Shown here in pieces: positions 23,080 through 31,774 of a stretch of DNA of 64,000 nucleotides; the first letter of the stretch is position 1; every line of letters begins with the position of its first letter. Source of the stretch: JAVBOW01 sp031549495 (lineage in GTDB: Bacteria; Bacteroidota; Bacteroidia; Bacteroidales; Rikenellaceae); NCBI GenBank assembly GCA_031549495.1, contig JAVBPS010000051.1, positions 1 through 64,000 on the forward strand, written 5' to 3'. The position numbers were made by a program, and so were the translations under genes. The notes beneath the pieces were generated by a model that was not told the origin of the DNA, did not search any database, and saw only the letters and a program-made list of their open reading frames with translations.

Positions 23080-23862
23080 ATGAAAAAGATATTGACTCTC
23101 GTTATAGCCCTCGCGGCCTTTGCCGCCGCATCGCAAGCCCAGGACGCCCCCCGTCGCCACAGGGTCGTATGGTTCGACTTCCAACTTGCCGAACAGGTCG
23201 GCATCAACCAGTGGAGCGAGGCCGGTTTTGTGAGCGACCGCCTGCCGCGCACGAGCCTTACGGAATTCCGCGCCGTTTTCAATGTGCGCTTTCCGCGCTA
23301 TCTCGGCATCTTCACCGATATGGGTGTGGGTTTCATGCCCGCTTCGCCCGCTTCCGACTTCAATCTTGCCTCTTTCCCGGGGCCGGCCCGCGGCGGACGC
23401 TATTTCCTGAAGGAAGAGTACGATAACACGATCTCCTCGGAGGCCAGCGCCCATTTCAAGATGACCTGGGGGTTTTTCGGACACTTTCCCACGCAAGGCA
23501 AATTCGATATAAAACCTTACGTCGGCGTCGGTTTTCTAACGATGGCCACACCCCGGTACAGTTGCGTGATCAAAGAGGAGAATACGAACATGATGTACCG
23601 GGCCGATTACATGTGGCTCAACGACGACTCCTATTCGGACGGCACGGCGCTGGGCTACCTGACCGGCCGCCTGAATTTCGCCTACCGTCTGAATCGCAAC
23701 ACGAATCTGCTTTTCGGTTTCGAATACACCTGGATCTTCGACCGCGCCGACTTCTACGCCGACTACACCAACACGTTCAACGGCAACGTCTATGGCTCCT
23801 ATTACAAAAAGGGCAACCGGATGAATATGCTCGGTCTGAGCGTGGGCGTTTCGTTCCGGTAA
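23080..23862 (+). CDS. Hypothetical outer-membrane barrel-like protein, paralog 1
   Basis: A 260-residue protein with signal peptide MKKILTLVIALAAFAAASQAQ and alternating beta-strand pattern, ending MNMLGLSVGVSFR. It shares its architecture with the protein at 24064-24852: VWFDFQLAEQVGINQW against FWADFQVAQSFGLNSW, KPYVGVGFLTMATPRYSCVIKEE against IPYLGFGIRTIPTKKYRYYFKEE, and NMLGLSVGVSFR against NALGFCVGVSFR. Family name and function are unknown. Confidence 0.7.
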   Translation: MKKILTLVIALAAFAAASQAQDAPRRHRVVWFDFQLAEQVGINQWSEAGFVSDRLPRTSLTEFRAVFNVRFPRYLGIFTDMGVGFMPASPASDFNLASFPGPARGGRYFLKEEYDNTISSEASAHFKMTWGFFGHFPTQGKFDIKPYVGVGFLTMATPRYSCVIKEENTNMMYRADYMWLNDDSYSDGTALGYLTGRLNFAYRLNRNTNLLFGFEYTWIFDRADFYADYTNTFNGNVYGSYYKKGNRMNMLGLSVGVSFR

Positions 23863-23886
23863 TCGACGTCATAACACACGGAGGCC

Positions 23887-24048
23887 ATGCAATATCTGTA
23901 TAAGTTCAGTTTGGTCGTGGCGTTCTTTGCTCTCACGGGAAAAGACGATCCTGAACCCAAGGCGACGCTTACCGCTATTCAGGCACAGAACGTTAATAGT
24001 ACCGGTGTACGGACGGTGTGGTACTGGGCAGCGATACGGATCCCATAA
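23887..24048 (+). pseudogene. Decayed second copy of the lipoprotein
   Basis: A 53-codon ORF starting MQYLYKFSLVVAFFALTGKDD. It resembles the start of the lipoprotein at 22549 (ALTGKDDPEPKATLTAIQAQNVNSTG against VIGCSKADEY...LLSDIEAVNVNNEG) but has lost the lipobox Cys and stops early. It sits in the same place relative to barrel paralog 2 as the intact gene does to paralog 1. The similarity is short, so an unrelated small ORF remains possible. Confidence 0.45.
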
Positions 24049-24063
24049 CGCGCTATTGACCCG

Positions 24064-24852
24064 ATGAAAAAGGCAATCATACTTGTGTCGCTGATTGCAG
24101 CTTGCGCTGCGGCGCAGGCGCAACGCTATCCGCAGGAGCGCCGTTTCTGGGCCGATTTCCAGGTTGCGCAATCTTTCGGTCTTAATTCCTGGTTTGATGC
24201 GCAATACCTAAATGACCGCATGCCGTCTACCACTGCGGCTGAGTTTCCGAGGATGGGTCTGAATATACGTCCGTGGCGTCATTTCGGTTTTTTTCTCAAT
24301 TGTGGTTTGTTGATTTACCACCCACCCCAAAAAGGCGACGACAATGCGTTCGATCCCCGTGATTTGGCTGCCTCGGACCATACTGAAAGTTATTTTATGA
24401 TGGACCAGGAAAGTCTTCAGAATGATTGGATAGATAACATTCTTGGGCTGGAAGCTATTGGCGGATTATTCGGAAAATATCCGGTTTCGCCTGAAGTCGA
24501 CTTGATTCCCTATTTAGGCTTCGGAATTCGGACGATCCCTACTAAAAAGTATCGTTACTATTTCAAAGAGGAGGATTCCAGCGCTCTCTATTCTGTGGGA
24601 GGCGATTTGGGGAGTGCCGGTAATGTGATTCCGTTTGTTACCGCGAGACTGCTCGTGTCCTGTCGCCTGACCAGAAAACTGTGCGTGCACTTTGGACCGG
24701 AATATAGATTCCATCCGGCGAGCATTGATTTTACCTCTTATTTCTCGAATTGCTATACCGGACAGCGGGTTGACCATACGGTAAAAGGCAATTCGGTCAA
24801 TGCCCTCGGCTTTTGTGTGGGCGTTTCATTCCGGTTCGTTAAGGATGGATAA
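24064..24852 (+). CDS. Hypothetical outer-membrane barrel-like protein, paralog 2
   Basis: A 262-residue paralog of the protein at 23080 with signal peptide MKKAIILVSLIAACAAAQAQ and conserved WADFQ, PYLGFG, YYFKEED and ALGFCVGVSFRF segments. Base composition looks more AT-rich than paralog 1 and most neighbours, consistent with relaxed selection or a different origin. Function unknown. Confidence 0.65.
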   Translation: MKKAIILVSLIAACAAAQAQRYPQERRFWADFQVAQSFGLNSWFDAQYLNDRMPSTTAAEFPRMGLNIRPWRHFGFFLNCGLLIYHPPQKGDDNAFDPRDLAASDHTESYFMMDQESLQNDWIDNILGLEAIGGLFGKYPVSPEVDLIPYLGFGIRTIPTKKYRYYFKEEDSSALYSVGGDLGSAGNVIPFVTARLLVSCRLTRKLCVHFGPEYRFHPASIDFTSYFSNCYTGQRVDHTVKGNSVNALGFCVGVSFRFVKDG

Positions 24853-24861
24853 CCAGCCATA

Positions 24862-24948
24862 TTGTCATTCAGAGCGAAGCGAAGAATCTTGGTCAGGCTG
24901 TTTCTAAACAGTTCCGACCAAGATTCTTCGCTTCGCTCTGAATGACAA
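24862..24948. repeat. Intergenic palindromic repeat, class A
   Basis: Arms ttgtcattcagagcgaagcg... and complement, interior caggctgtttctaaacagttcc. It lies between the converging barrel and purM genes. Confidence 0.85.
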
Positions 24949-24959
24949 ATACAGTCTCT

Positions 24960-26141
24960 CTATTTCGTGTAATGATATTCCTCTCCTTCGTGCCGTATCG
25001 TGACCTGCGGGGTGGGGGAGCCTTCTACGCGTCCCACGATGCGGGCGTCGACGCCCAGGCTGCGCGAGATGTCGATGATCTCGTCTGCGGCCGCCTCGTC
25101 CGCGTAAAGCTCCATGCGGTGCCCCATGTTGAAGACCGCGAACATCTCCTGCATCGAGGTGCCGCTCTGCTCGCGGATGATGCGGAACAGGGGAGGCACA
25201 TCGAATAGGTTATCCTTAATGACATGCCCCTCGTCCATGAAATGGAGCACTTTGGTCTGGGCCCCGCCACTGCAATGCACCATGCCGCGCACCGCACCGC
25301 GGCAATGGCGCAGCACCTGTGTGACCACCGGCGCATAGGTGCGCGTGGGCGAAAGGACGAGCTTGCCCATCGTGGTCGTGTAGCCGTCCGCCACTACGGG
25401 ATCCGTCAGGTTGCAGCCGCCCGTGTAGACCAGATCGTCCGGCAGCCCCGTGTCGTAAGTCTCCGGAAAGAGCGATGCGAGCGCATGGTTGAACACGTCG
25501 TGGCGCGCCGAGGTGAGCCCGTTGCTGCCCATCCCGCCGTTGTATTCCGTTTCGTATGTGGCTTTCCCTGAAGATGCCAGTCCGATGATGACCGATCCGG
25601 GCATGATGTGGTTGACCAGCACCTGGCTGCGGTGGATACGCGCGGTGACCGTGCTGTCCACAATGATCGTGCGCACCAGGTCGCCCACGTCGGCCGTCTC
25701 GCCGCCCGTGGAATAAATGCCGAACCCTCCCTCGCGCATCGTTTGCAGGAACTCCTCCGTCCCCTCGATGATGGCGGCGATCACCTCGCCGGGAATGAGC
25801 CGCTTGTTACGCCCGATGGTCGAAGAGAGCAGCACGTTGTCCGTCACCCCCACGCAAAGCAGGTCGTCCGTGTTCATCACCACCGCGTCCTGGGCGATCC
25901 CGCGCCATACGGACAGATCGCCCGTCTGTTTCCAGTAGGCGTAGGCGAGCGAGGATTTCGTCCCCGCCCCGTCGGCATGCATCACCACGGCCCATTCCTC
26001 ATCCCCGGTCAGGATGTCGGGGACGACCTTGCAGAAGGCGCGGGGGAAGAGCCCCTTGTCGATGTTTTTGATGGCCGCATGAACGTCCTCTTTGGCAAAG
26101 GAAACGCCCCTGCCGGCGTAGCGGGAAGATGTCTTATCCAT
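24960..26141 (-). CDS. purM: Phosphoribosylformylglycinamidine cyclo-ligase
   Basis: A 393-residue AIR synthetase closing the imidazole ring in purine synthesis (FGAM + ATP to AIR). The start at 26141 gives MDKTSSRYAGRGVSFAKEDV. PurM/AIRS motifs include HADGAGTKSSLAYAYW, AQDAVVMNTDDLLCVG, STGGETADVGDLVRT, IIGLASSGKATYETEYNGGMGSNGLTSARH and FAVFNMGHRMELY. It is of the longer Bacteroidota type (about 390 residues against 345 in E. coli). It is monocistronic, divergent from the uronate operon. Confidence 0.9.
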   Translation of the reverse strand: MDKTSSRYAGRGVSFAKEDVHAAIKNIDKGLFPRAFCKVVPDILTGDEEWAVVMHADGAGTKSSLAYAYWKQTGDLSVWRGIAQDAVVMNTDDLLCVGVTDNVLLSSTIGRNKRLIPGEVIAAIIEGTEEFLQTMREGGFGIYSTGGETADVGDLVRTIIVDSTVTARIHRSQVLVNHIMPGSVIIGLASSGKATYETEYNGGMGSNGLTSARHDVFNHALASLFPETYDTGLPDDLVYTGGCNLTDPVVADGYTTTMGKLVLSPTRTYAPVVTQVLRHCRGAVRGMVHCSGGAQTKVLHFMDEGHVIKDNLFDVPPLFRIIREQSGTSMQEMFAVFNMGHRMELYADEAAADEIIDISRSLGVDARIVGRVEGSPTPQVTIRHEGEEYHYTK

Positions 26142-26204
26142 AATCGCGTTAGTGGTGCCGGTGCCGGTGCCGTCCGGCACACGGGAATATTTATTTTATG
26201 CGGA

Positions 26205-26212
26205 CAAATATA
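26205..26212 (-). promoter_or_regulatory. Promoter -7 element (TATATTTG) of purM
   Basis: CAAATATA on the plus strand is a perfect TAnnTTTG on the minus strand, 63 bases from the purM ATG. Confidence 0.5.
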
Positions 26213-26279
26213 CGAATAATTTGCGCAGTTCTTAATAGCGCCTTTATTCTGGCGGAGCGTTTAAAAATGCATACATCCT

Positions 26280-26309
26280 TTTGCCGCTCGGATTTTATCT
26301 GTATATTTG
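26280..26309 (+). promoter_or_regulatory. Promoter of the mannonate operon
   Basis: TTTG (26280-26283), 18 bases, TATATTTG (26302-26309). The start site should fall within the palindrome that follows. Confidence 0.7.
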
Positions 26310-26313
26310 TGGA

Positions 26314-26327
26314 CGTGCACGTGCACG
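26314..26327. promoter_or_regulatory. 14-bp perfect palindrome at the transcription start, candidate repressor operator
   Basis: CGTGCACGTGCACG begins five bases after the -7 element. A repressor bound here would block initiation. GC-centred palindromes of this kind suit LacI- or GntR-type regulators of uronate genes; none is encoded in the window. Confidence 0.55.
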
Positions 26328-26382
26328 ATTTTTTGTGTTTTATTTGCAGGTAATTGATAAACAAAAACTTAAATATGTCATT

Positions 26383-27195
26383 ATGTCAAAATTGTTTTCA
26401 GTAAAGGACAAGGTGGTCGTCATCACGGGTGCCGCGGGCATCCTGGGCAACAGCATGGTACACCATTTCGCCGAAGAGGGCGCGCAGGTCGTGATCCTCG
26501 ACCGCAATGCGGAAGCGGGCGAAAAACTGGCCGCCGAGGTGGTCGCCAAAGGCAATAAGGCCGCGTTCCTCTACACCGACGTGCTCAACAAGGAGGTGCT
26601 GGAGGGTAACTACGAGGAGATTATGAAGCGTTTCGGTCGCATCGACGTGCTGATCAACGGTGCGGGCGGCAACATGGCCGGGGCGACGATCCCGCCCGAG
26701 AAGAACATCTTCGACCTGGACGTCGAGGCTGTGCGCAAGGTGGTCGACCTGAACCTGTTCGGTACGGTGATCCCCACGATGGTCTTTGCCAAGGCGATGG
26801 TGGCCCAGAAAGAGGGCTCGATCATCAACATCGCATCCGAGTCGGCCCTGCGCCCGCTCACGCGCGTGGCCGGTTACGGCGTGGCGAAGGCCGCAGTGGT
26901 TAACTTTACGAAATACATGTGTGGCGAACTGGCCCTCAAATTCGGCCAGGGCCTGCGCGTGAACGCCATCGCCCCCGGGTTCTTCCTCACGGAGCAGAAC
27001 CGCACGCTGCTCACCAACCCCGACGGCTCGCTCACCGACCGTTCGAGAGTCATCCTGGCCCACACGCCCTACGGTCGTTTCGGCGAACCCGAGGAGTTGT
27101 TGGGCACGCTGCAATGGCTGGCGAGCGACGCCTCGAAATTCGTATCCGGCACCCTTACTGTAATCGACGGCGGCTTCGACGCCTTCTCAATCTAA
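26383..27195 (+). CDS. SDR-type D-mannonate oxidoreductase (fructuronate reductase)
   Basis: A 270-residue short-chain dehydrogenase. The cofactor motif is TGAAGILGNS near the N-terminus, followed by NGAGGN (NNAG equivalent), and the catalytic Ser plus YGVAK tetrad lies in SESALRPLTRVAGYGVAKAA. The start at 26383 (MSKLFSVKDKVVVITG) is chosen because the longer frame crosses the promoter. It sits six bases upstream of uxuA, so the predicted reaction is D-fructuronate/D-mannonate interconversion feeding the dehydratase. Sequence alone shows only an SDR; the specific call depends on the neighbour. Confidence 0.85.
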   Translation: MSKLFSVKDKVVVITGAAGILGNSMVHHFAEEGAQVVILDRNAEAGEKLAAEVVAKGNKAAFLYTDVLNKEVLEGNYEEIMKRFGRIDVLINGAGGNMAGATIPPEKNIFDLDVEAVRKVVDLNLFGTVIPTMVFAKAMVAQKEGSIINIASESALRPLTRVAGYGVAKAAVVNFTKYMCGELALKFGQGLRVNAIAPGFFLTEQNRTLLTNPDGSLTDRSRVILAHTPYGRFGEPEELLGTLQWLASDASKFVSGTLTVIDGGFDAFSI

Positions 27196-27201
27196 TAGAC
27201 T

Positions 27202-28377
27202 ATGTATCTATGTAAACAATCCTGGCGGTGGTACGGTCCCAGCGACCCCGTCAGCCTGTGGGACATCCGCCAGGCGGGCGCCACGGACGTCGTGACCGCC
27301 CTGCACCACATCCCCAACGGCGAAGTGTGGACGGTAGAGGAGATCCTCAAGCGCAAAAAGGAGGTCGAAGACGCTGGCCTGATATGGAGCACCGTGGAGA
27401 GCGTCCCCGTCCACGAGCATATCAAGACCCAGACGGGCGATTTCCAGAAATACATCGACAATTACAAACAGTCGATCCGCAACCTGGCCAAATGCGGCGT
27501 ATACATCGTCACGTATAACTTCATGCCCGTCCTGGACTGGACGCGCACCGACCTGGCGTACGAACTGCCTGACCGCTCGCGTGCCCTGCGTTTCGAAAAA
27601 GCGGCTTTCGTGGCCTTCGACCTGTTCATCCTCAAACGTCCCGGCGCGGAAAAAGATTACACCCCCGCCGAGATCGAAAAGGCGAGGAAGCGTTTTGCCG
27701 CCATGAGCGACGAGGACAAGCACACCCTCACGCGCAACATGATCGCCGGCCTGCCCGGCTCGGAAGAGAGCTTCACGGTGGCGCAATTCCAGCAGGCCCT
27801 CGACCGCTACGAAGGCATCGACGCCGAGAAACTGCGCGCGAATTTGATCTGGTTCCTGAAAGAGGTCTGCCCCGTGGCCGACGAGGTGGGCGTGGAGATG
27901 GTCATCCACCCGGACGACCCCCCGTACCCGATTCTGGGGCTGCCGCGCATCCTCTCGACGGCCGAAGATTTCCGCAAACTGATCGCTGCCGTCCCCAATA
28001 AGAGCAATGGCCTGTGCCTGTGCACCGGCTCGTTCGGCGTGCGCTCGGACAACGAGCTGGCCGCGATGATGGAGGAGTTTTCGGATCGGGTAGGCTTCGT
28101 GCATTTCCGCTCGACACGCCGCAACGAGGAGGGCGACTTCTATGAGGACAACCACCTGGAAGGCGATGTGGATATGTACGGCGTGATGAAAGCCCTGTTG
28201 GAATTACAACAGAGGGAAAAGCGTTCCGTGCCGATGCGTCCCGACCACGGACACCAGATGGTCGACGACCTGAAAAAGAAGACCAACCCCGGCTATTCGT
28301 GCATCGGCCGCCTGCGTGGGCTGGCTGAACTGCGCGGCCTGGAAATGGGCATCGCCAAGTCGATCTATAAGAAATAA
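27202..28377 (+). CDS. uxuA: Mannonate dehydratase
   Basis: A 391-residue UxuA-family enzyme converting D-mannonate to 2-keto-3-deoxy-D-gluconate in hexuronate breakdown. Recognisable blocks are WRWYGPSDPVSLWDIRQAGATDVVTALHHIPNG in two parts, VESVPVHEHIKT, VTYNFMPVLDWTRTDL, MVIHPDDPPYPILGLPRILST, LCLCTGSFGVR, VHFRSTRR and PMRPDHGHQMVDDL, whose His/Cys/Asp residues bind the metal. It follows the SDR gene in one operon and ends at a strong terminator. Confidence 0.96.
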   Translation: MYLCKQSWRWYGPSDPVSLWDIRQAGATDVVTALHHIPNGEVWTVEEILKRKKEVEDAGLIWSTVESVPVHEHIKTQTGDFQKYIDNYKQSIRNLAKCGVYIVTYNFMPVLDWTRTDLAYELPDRSRALRFEKAAFVAFDLFILKRPGAEKDYTPAEIEKARKRFAAMSDEDKHTLTRNMIAGLPGSEESFTVAQFQQALDRYEGIDAEKLRANLIWFLKEVCPVADEVGVEMVIHPDDPPYPILGLPRILSTAEDFRKLIAAVPNKSNGLCLCTGSFGVRSDNELAAMMEEFSDRVGFVHFRSTRRNEEGDFYEDNHLEGDVDMYGVMKALLELQQREKRSVPMRPDHGHQMVDDLKKKTNPGYSCIGRLRGLAELRGLEMGIAKSIYKK

Positions 28378-28392
28378 ATTATCATCCTGCAT

Positions 28393-28429
28393 AAAAAACG
28401 GGCGGTCTCAAAAAGACCGCCCGTTTTTT
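28393..28429. terminator. Bidirectional terminator between uxuA and ohr
   Basis: AAAAAACGGGCGGTCT / AGACCGCCCGTTTTTT with a five-base loop; A-run and T-run on either side serve both converging genes. Confidence 0.92.
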
Positions 28430-28442
28430 ACATTTATCAGAA

Positions 28443-28856
28443 TTACTGCACCTTCAAAGTAACCTCCACATTATTACGCGTAGCATTGGAATAAGGGCAA
28501 ACCTGATGCGCCTCGGCCGTCAGTTGCTCGGCCGTCGCATGGTCGACGCCTTTGATCTCCACGTCGAGCTCCACGGCCAGCATATACCCGCCTTCCGGCT
28601 TGGCCCCGATGGTGACACGCGCCGTCACCGCCGGGTCGATGCGCAGTTTGCGTTGCAGGGCCACATGCATCAGCGCGCTGCCGAAGCAGGCTGAGTAGCC
28701 CGCGGCGAAAAGTTGCTCGGGATTGGTATAGGAACCCGCGGGACCGCCCATCTCCTTCGGGGGACGTACATCGAAATCCAACAGGCCGTCCGAGGAGCGG
28801 ACGTGGCCGGCGCGTCCTCCCTGGGAGGTGGCGACGGCGGTGTAAATTGCTTTCAT
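28443..28856 (-). CDS. ohr: Ohr family organic hydroperoxide reductase
   Basis: A 137-residue OsmC/Ohr-fold thiol peroxidase detoxifying organic hydroperoxides. The two redox cysteines are Cys57 in AGYSACFGSA and Cys120 in HQVCPYSNATR; the conserved catalytic Arg20 precedes them in GHVRSSDG. The start MKAIYTAVATSQGGRAGHVRS is canonical, as is TNPEQLFAAGYSACF. Monocistronic; no adjacent OhrR was found. Confidence 0.93.
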   Translation of the reverse strand: MKAIYTAVATSQGGRAGHVRSSDGLLDFDVRPPKEMGGPAGSYTNPEQLFAAGYSACFGSALMHVALQRKLRIDPAVTARVTIGAKPEGGYMLAVELDVEIKGVDHATAEQLTAEAHQVCPYSNATRNNVEVTLKVQ

Positions 28857-28943
28857 GATCTTTAGTTTTATCTGGTTTTTAAAATATGTCCGAATATCGT
28901 TGCTTCAAAAAGCGGGCCATCGGTGAAATCACAGACGAATCGC

Positions 28944-28951
28944 TATATTTG
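28944..28951 (+). promoter_or_regulatory. Promoter -7 element (TATATTTG) of the SGNH-like gene
   Basis: A perfect TAnnTTTG match 25 bases before the ATG at 28977. Confidence 0.55.
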
Positions 28952-28976
28952 TACGCCAACCTAATCCGAATCCGAC

Positions 28977-30035
28977 ATGAAAAACATTTTCCCGCTCCTT
29001 GTTTTCATCCTGACCTTGTCGTTTTCCGGCCATGCCCAGCAGCCCGCCCGTCAAAGCCTCACTCCTGAACAGAAACAGCAACAACAGGAGCGCCGCAACC
29101 AACAGCAGGCCCTCGCGCGCTCCGGCAACGCCGCCGCCCCTAACAATCCTTATAACAACGTCCTGCCCGCCCTGGACAGCTTCGCCCCCGGCCAAACGTA
29201 TCAGGGGCAGCCGGGCGGCCTCTATCCCGGGGGTACGAACACCCCGCCCGAGCCTTATTTTTCGGACGGCATGGCGATCGCCCGCTCGATCACCCCGCTG
29301 AACAAGCAAGGCAAACCCGATTCGAACGGCGTGATCGTCTGGATGTCGGTCGGCATGTCCAATACCACACAGGCGACCCGCAGTTTCCTGCGCCAGATGC
29401 AGGACTTTCAGGGGCTCAACCCGAAAGTCAGGCTCATCGACGGGGCCATCGGCAAACAGGATATCAACCGCATCTCTCCCCCCGATGCGCCATACTGGCA
29501 ACAGGTCATGGAAGAACGCCTCGCCTCACAGGGCATCACGCCCGAGCAGGTGCAACTCGTCTGGTTCAAAGAGGCTGAGGCGCGCGCCACGGACACCACA
29601 TTTGTCGCATACACCAACGCGTTGAAAGTGAAATACGGACAGGTGATGCAACTGCTTAAAACCAAATTCCCCAACCTGAAGATCGTCTACCTCTCGCCGC
29701 GCACCTGCGCCTGCTATGCCCAGGGACCCCTGAATCCCGAACCTTTCGCCTGGTATACCGGCTGGGCGATCAAACTGCTGATCGCCGAGCAGATCGGCGG
29801 CAACCGCCAACTCGCTTATAAGGAGGACGGCGCGCAGGTTCCGTGGCTCACCTGGGGCCCCTACCTGTGGTCGAACGGCACGCAGCCCAATGCCGCCGGG
29901 ATCAGTTACCAGCGTGAGGATTACGGCCCCGACGGTACGCACCCCTCGCCCGCCGGGCAGCAGAAGATCGGTGCCGCGCTGGTCCGTTTCTTCTCCTCGG
30001 ACCCCACGGCCGTTCCCTGGTTTTTGGCCGAATAA
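28977..30035 (+). CDS. Exported SGNH-hydrolase-like protein
   Basis: A 352-residue protein with signal peptide MKNIFPLLVFILTLSFSGHAQ followed by a low-complexity Gln/Arg stretch (about 25-48). The core resembles an SGNH/GDSL esterase: a first block VIVWMSVGMSNTTQ with a candidate nucleophile Ser, and a last block DYGPDGTHPSPAGQQKIG carrying the Asp-x-x-His dyad. The canonical GDS is replaced by GMSN, so catalysis needs testing. The reaction might be removal of acyl groups from glycans. It lies next to the sulfatase/SusCD cluster and converges with the first sulfatase gene. Confidence 0.65.
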   Translation: MKNIFPLLVFILTLSFSGHAQQPARQSLTPEQKQQQQERRNQQQALARSGNAAAPNNPYNNVLPALDSFAPGQTYQGQPGGLYPGGTNTPPEPYFSDGMAIARSITPLNKQGKPDSNGVIVWMSVGMSNTTQATRSFLRQMQDFQGLNPKVRLIDGAIGKQDINRISPPDAPYWQQVMEERLASQGITPEQVQLVWFKEAEARATDTTFVAYTNALKVKYGQVMQLLKTKFPNLKIVYLSPRTCACYAQGPLNPEPFAWYTGWAIKLLIAEQIGGNRQLAYKEDGAQVPWLTWGPYLWSNGTQPNAAGISYQREDYGPDGTHPSPAGQQKIGAALVRFFSSDPTAVPWFLAE

Positions 30036-30037
30036 AG

Positions 30038-30071
30038 AAAGGGCGCCTGCAAACCGCAGGCGCCCTTTTTT
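30038..30071. terminator. Bidirectional terminator
   Basis: AAAGGGCGCCTGC / GCAGGCGCCCTTTTTT with loop aaacc, between the converging SGNH-like and sulfatase genes. Confidence 0.9.
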
Positions 30072-30086
30072 ATCCGACAAGAAACG

Positions 30087-31733
30087 TTATTCGGCCGAAG
30101 TCGTTCTGTCGTACGATTTTACTTTCCCTTCTTTCAATCTTTCGAGATAGATGTCATAGTCCGTGGCATTGATCCAGTTCGTCTGTTTCCACGGTTCTTT
30201 AATCTCGCCGCTCTTCACCCTTTCGTAGAAGTCTTCCTTGTCGGCTTTATCGAAGGGATATTTATCGAACACGTCGCCCTCGCCGAACATGCGCGGGTCG
30301 CCCTGCGCTTTGAGGCGGGCGAGCAATTCGGTCTTGAGCGCCTCTTTTTTCTGCGCGTATTCGGGGCGCGCGGCCAGGTTGTCCATGCAATCCACGTCTT
30401 TGGATAGGTCGTATAGCTCCTCCGCGGGACGTTTGCCGAACGAAAGCTCCCAGTAACGCAACCCTTCGCCGCGGCGGTAAAGGTCCAGCAGCAGCGTCTT
30501 GGTGGGCGAGCCGTCGATGTCGAGGTAACCCGTGAGCGGGTCGCCGGCGGGGTAGAGCTCGGGTTTGAGGTTGAGCACCAGCAACAGCCCGTCGCGGATG
30601 ATGGCGCGCATCGGGTAGCCCTGATTATTGGGACGGCCGTAGTCGTCGCGCTCGCGGCCGAGCAGGATGCTCTTGCGCTCCTCTTTTTCCTTGGCGGTTT
30701 GTTTGTTGCGCAGGATGCTGCCCAGCGATTTACCCGTGAGGGCCTGCATGCCCGAGGTAGCCTCTTTCACCCCGGCCACGTCGAGGAACGTGGGGGCGTA
30801 GTCGATGAAGCTGACGTAGCCGCGCTCGGTGCGCCCCGGCGAGGCGACGCCGTTCTTCCACATCACCGCCAGGGGCATGTGGCACGAGTAGTCGTAGTCG
30901 TTGGCCTTGCCGCGCGGGAAGGCCATCCCATTGTCGGAGGTAACCACGATCAGCGTGTTGTCCAGCATACCGCGGCGTTCCAGCTCGGCCATCATCAGGC
31001 CCAGGTGCTTGTCGTACCACTCGATCTCCAGGCCGTAGTCGAGCAGATCGCCCCGCACGATATCGTTGTCGGGATAGTAGGCCGGCACATGGTCGACCAT
31101 GTCGAGCGTTTTGCCCCCTACCTTTTGCCCGGAATTCAGCGAATAGGCGCGGTGGGGTTCATGGCAGCCGAACCAGAAGAACCACGGGGTGTCCTTCGCA
31201 TCGTCCAGGAAAGCCGCGAAGTTGGCCGTGTAATCGACGTTGCTGATCCCTTTGGTGGGGGGCGTGAGTTTTTTGTCGTTATAATGCTTGCCGGTCAACT
31301 CGCGCGGTTTGCCGTCTATCGTGCCGGGATTGCCGGGCGCCCAGCCTTTGGCGGTGTAGGCGGTGGCGTAGCCCGCTTTTTTGAGCGCCTCGGAGATCCC
31401 CATGAACTCGGCGGGGAAATTAGTCACGTGGTTGCCCGCCTCTTTGAGCTGCCACGAGTTGCGCCCCGTGAGCACGCATGCGCGCGAGGGGGCCGATTTG
31501 GCGTTGGGCGTGTAACAGTTGGAGAACAGGACGCCCTCTTTGGCCACGCGGTCGAAGGCGGGGGTCGATACCCACGGGCAGCCGTTGGCGCTGAAATGGT
31601 GGTACGAGGCGTCGTCGGCGATGCAGAAGAGGATGTTGGGACGCTGCTGTTTCTGTTGGGGCGCTGCGACGGCTGTTGCTGCGGCTGCGCAACCAGCCAG
31701 GGTGATGGTTACCGGAATGGCGATGTTTTTCAT
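30087..31733 (-). CDS. Sulfatase, serine type, probable lipoprotein
   Basis: A 548-residue arylsulfatase-superfamily enzyme. The N-terminus has a lipobox LAGC (Cys15). Metal-binding residues appear in NILFCIADDAS. The active-site motif is S80-A-P-S-R84 followed by ACVLTGR; the Ser must be oxidised to formylglycine by an anaerobic sulfatase-maturing enzyme, not in this window. VVTSDNGM carries further metal ligands. The overall layout resembles heparan N-sulfatase-like (SGSH) sulfatases, but substrate is unproven. It is transcribed divergently from the second sulfatase and SusCD genes. Confidence 0.9.
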   Translation of the reverse strand: MKNIAIPVTITLAGCAAAATAVAAPQQKQQRPNILFCIADDASYHHFSANGCPWVSTPAFDRVAKEGVLFSNCYTPNAKSAPSRACVLTGRNSWQLKEAGNHVTNFPAEFMGISEALKKAGYATAYTAKGWAPGNPGTIDGKPRELTGKHYNDKKLTPPTKGISNVDYTANFAAFLDDAKDTPWFFWFGCHEPHRAYSLNSGQKVGGKTLDMVDHVPAYYPDNDIVRGDLLDYGLEIEWYDKHLGLMMAELERRGMLDNTLIVVTSDNGMAFPRGKANDYDYSCHMPLAVMWKNGVASPGRTERGYVSFIDYAPTFLDVAGVKEATSGMQALTGKSLGSILRNKQTAKEKEERKSILLGRERDDYGRPNNQGYPMRAIIRDGLLLVLNLKPELYPAGDPLTGYLDIDGSPTKTLLLDLYRRGEGLRYWELSFGKRPAEELYDLSKDVDCMDNLAARPEYAQKKEALKTELLARLKAQGDPRMFGEGDVFDKYPFDKADKEDFYERVKSGEIKEPWKQTNWINATDYDIYLERLKEGKVKSYDRTTSAE

Positions 31734-31766
31734 CTATCTGGGTTTTTCTGGGTTTTTCGGGTTTTA

Positions 31767-31774
31767 CAAAAATA
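31767..31774 (-). promoter_or_regulatory. Promoter -7 element (TATTTTTG) of the first sulfatase
   Basis: CAAAAATA on the plus strand, 34 bases from the ATG on the minus strand. The rest of the 364-base divergent gap (31734-32097) holds a class A repeat; I see no clear plus-strand promoter. Confidence 0.45.
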
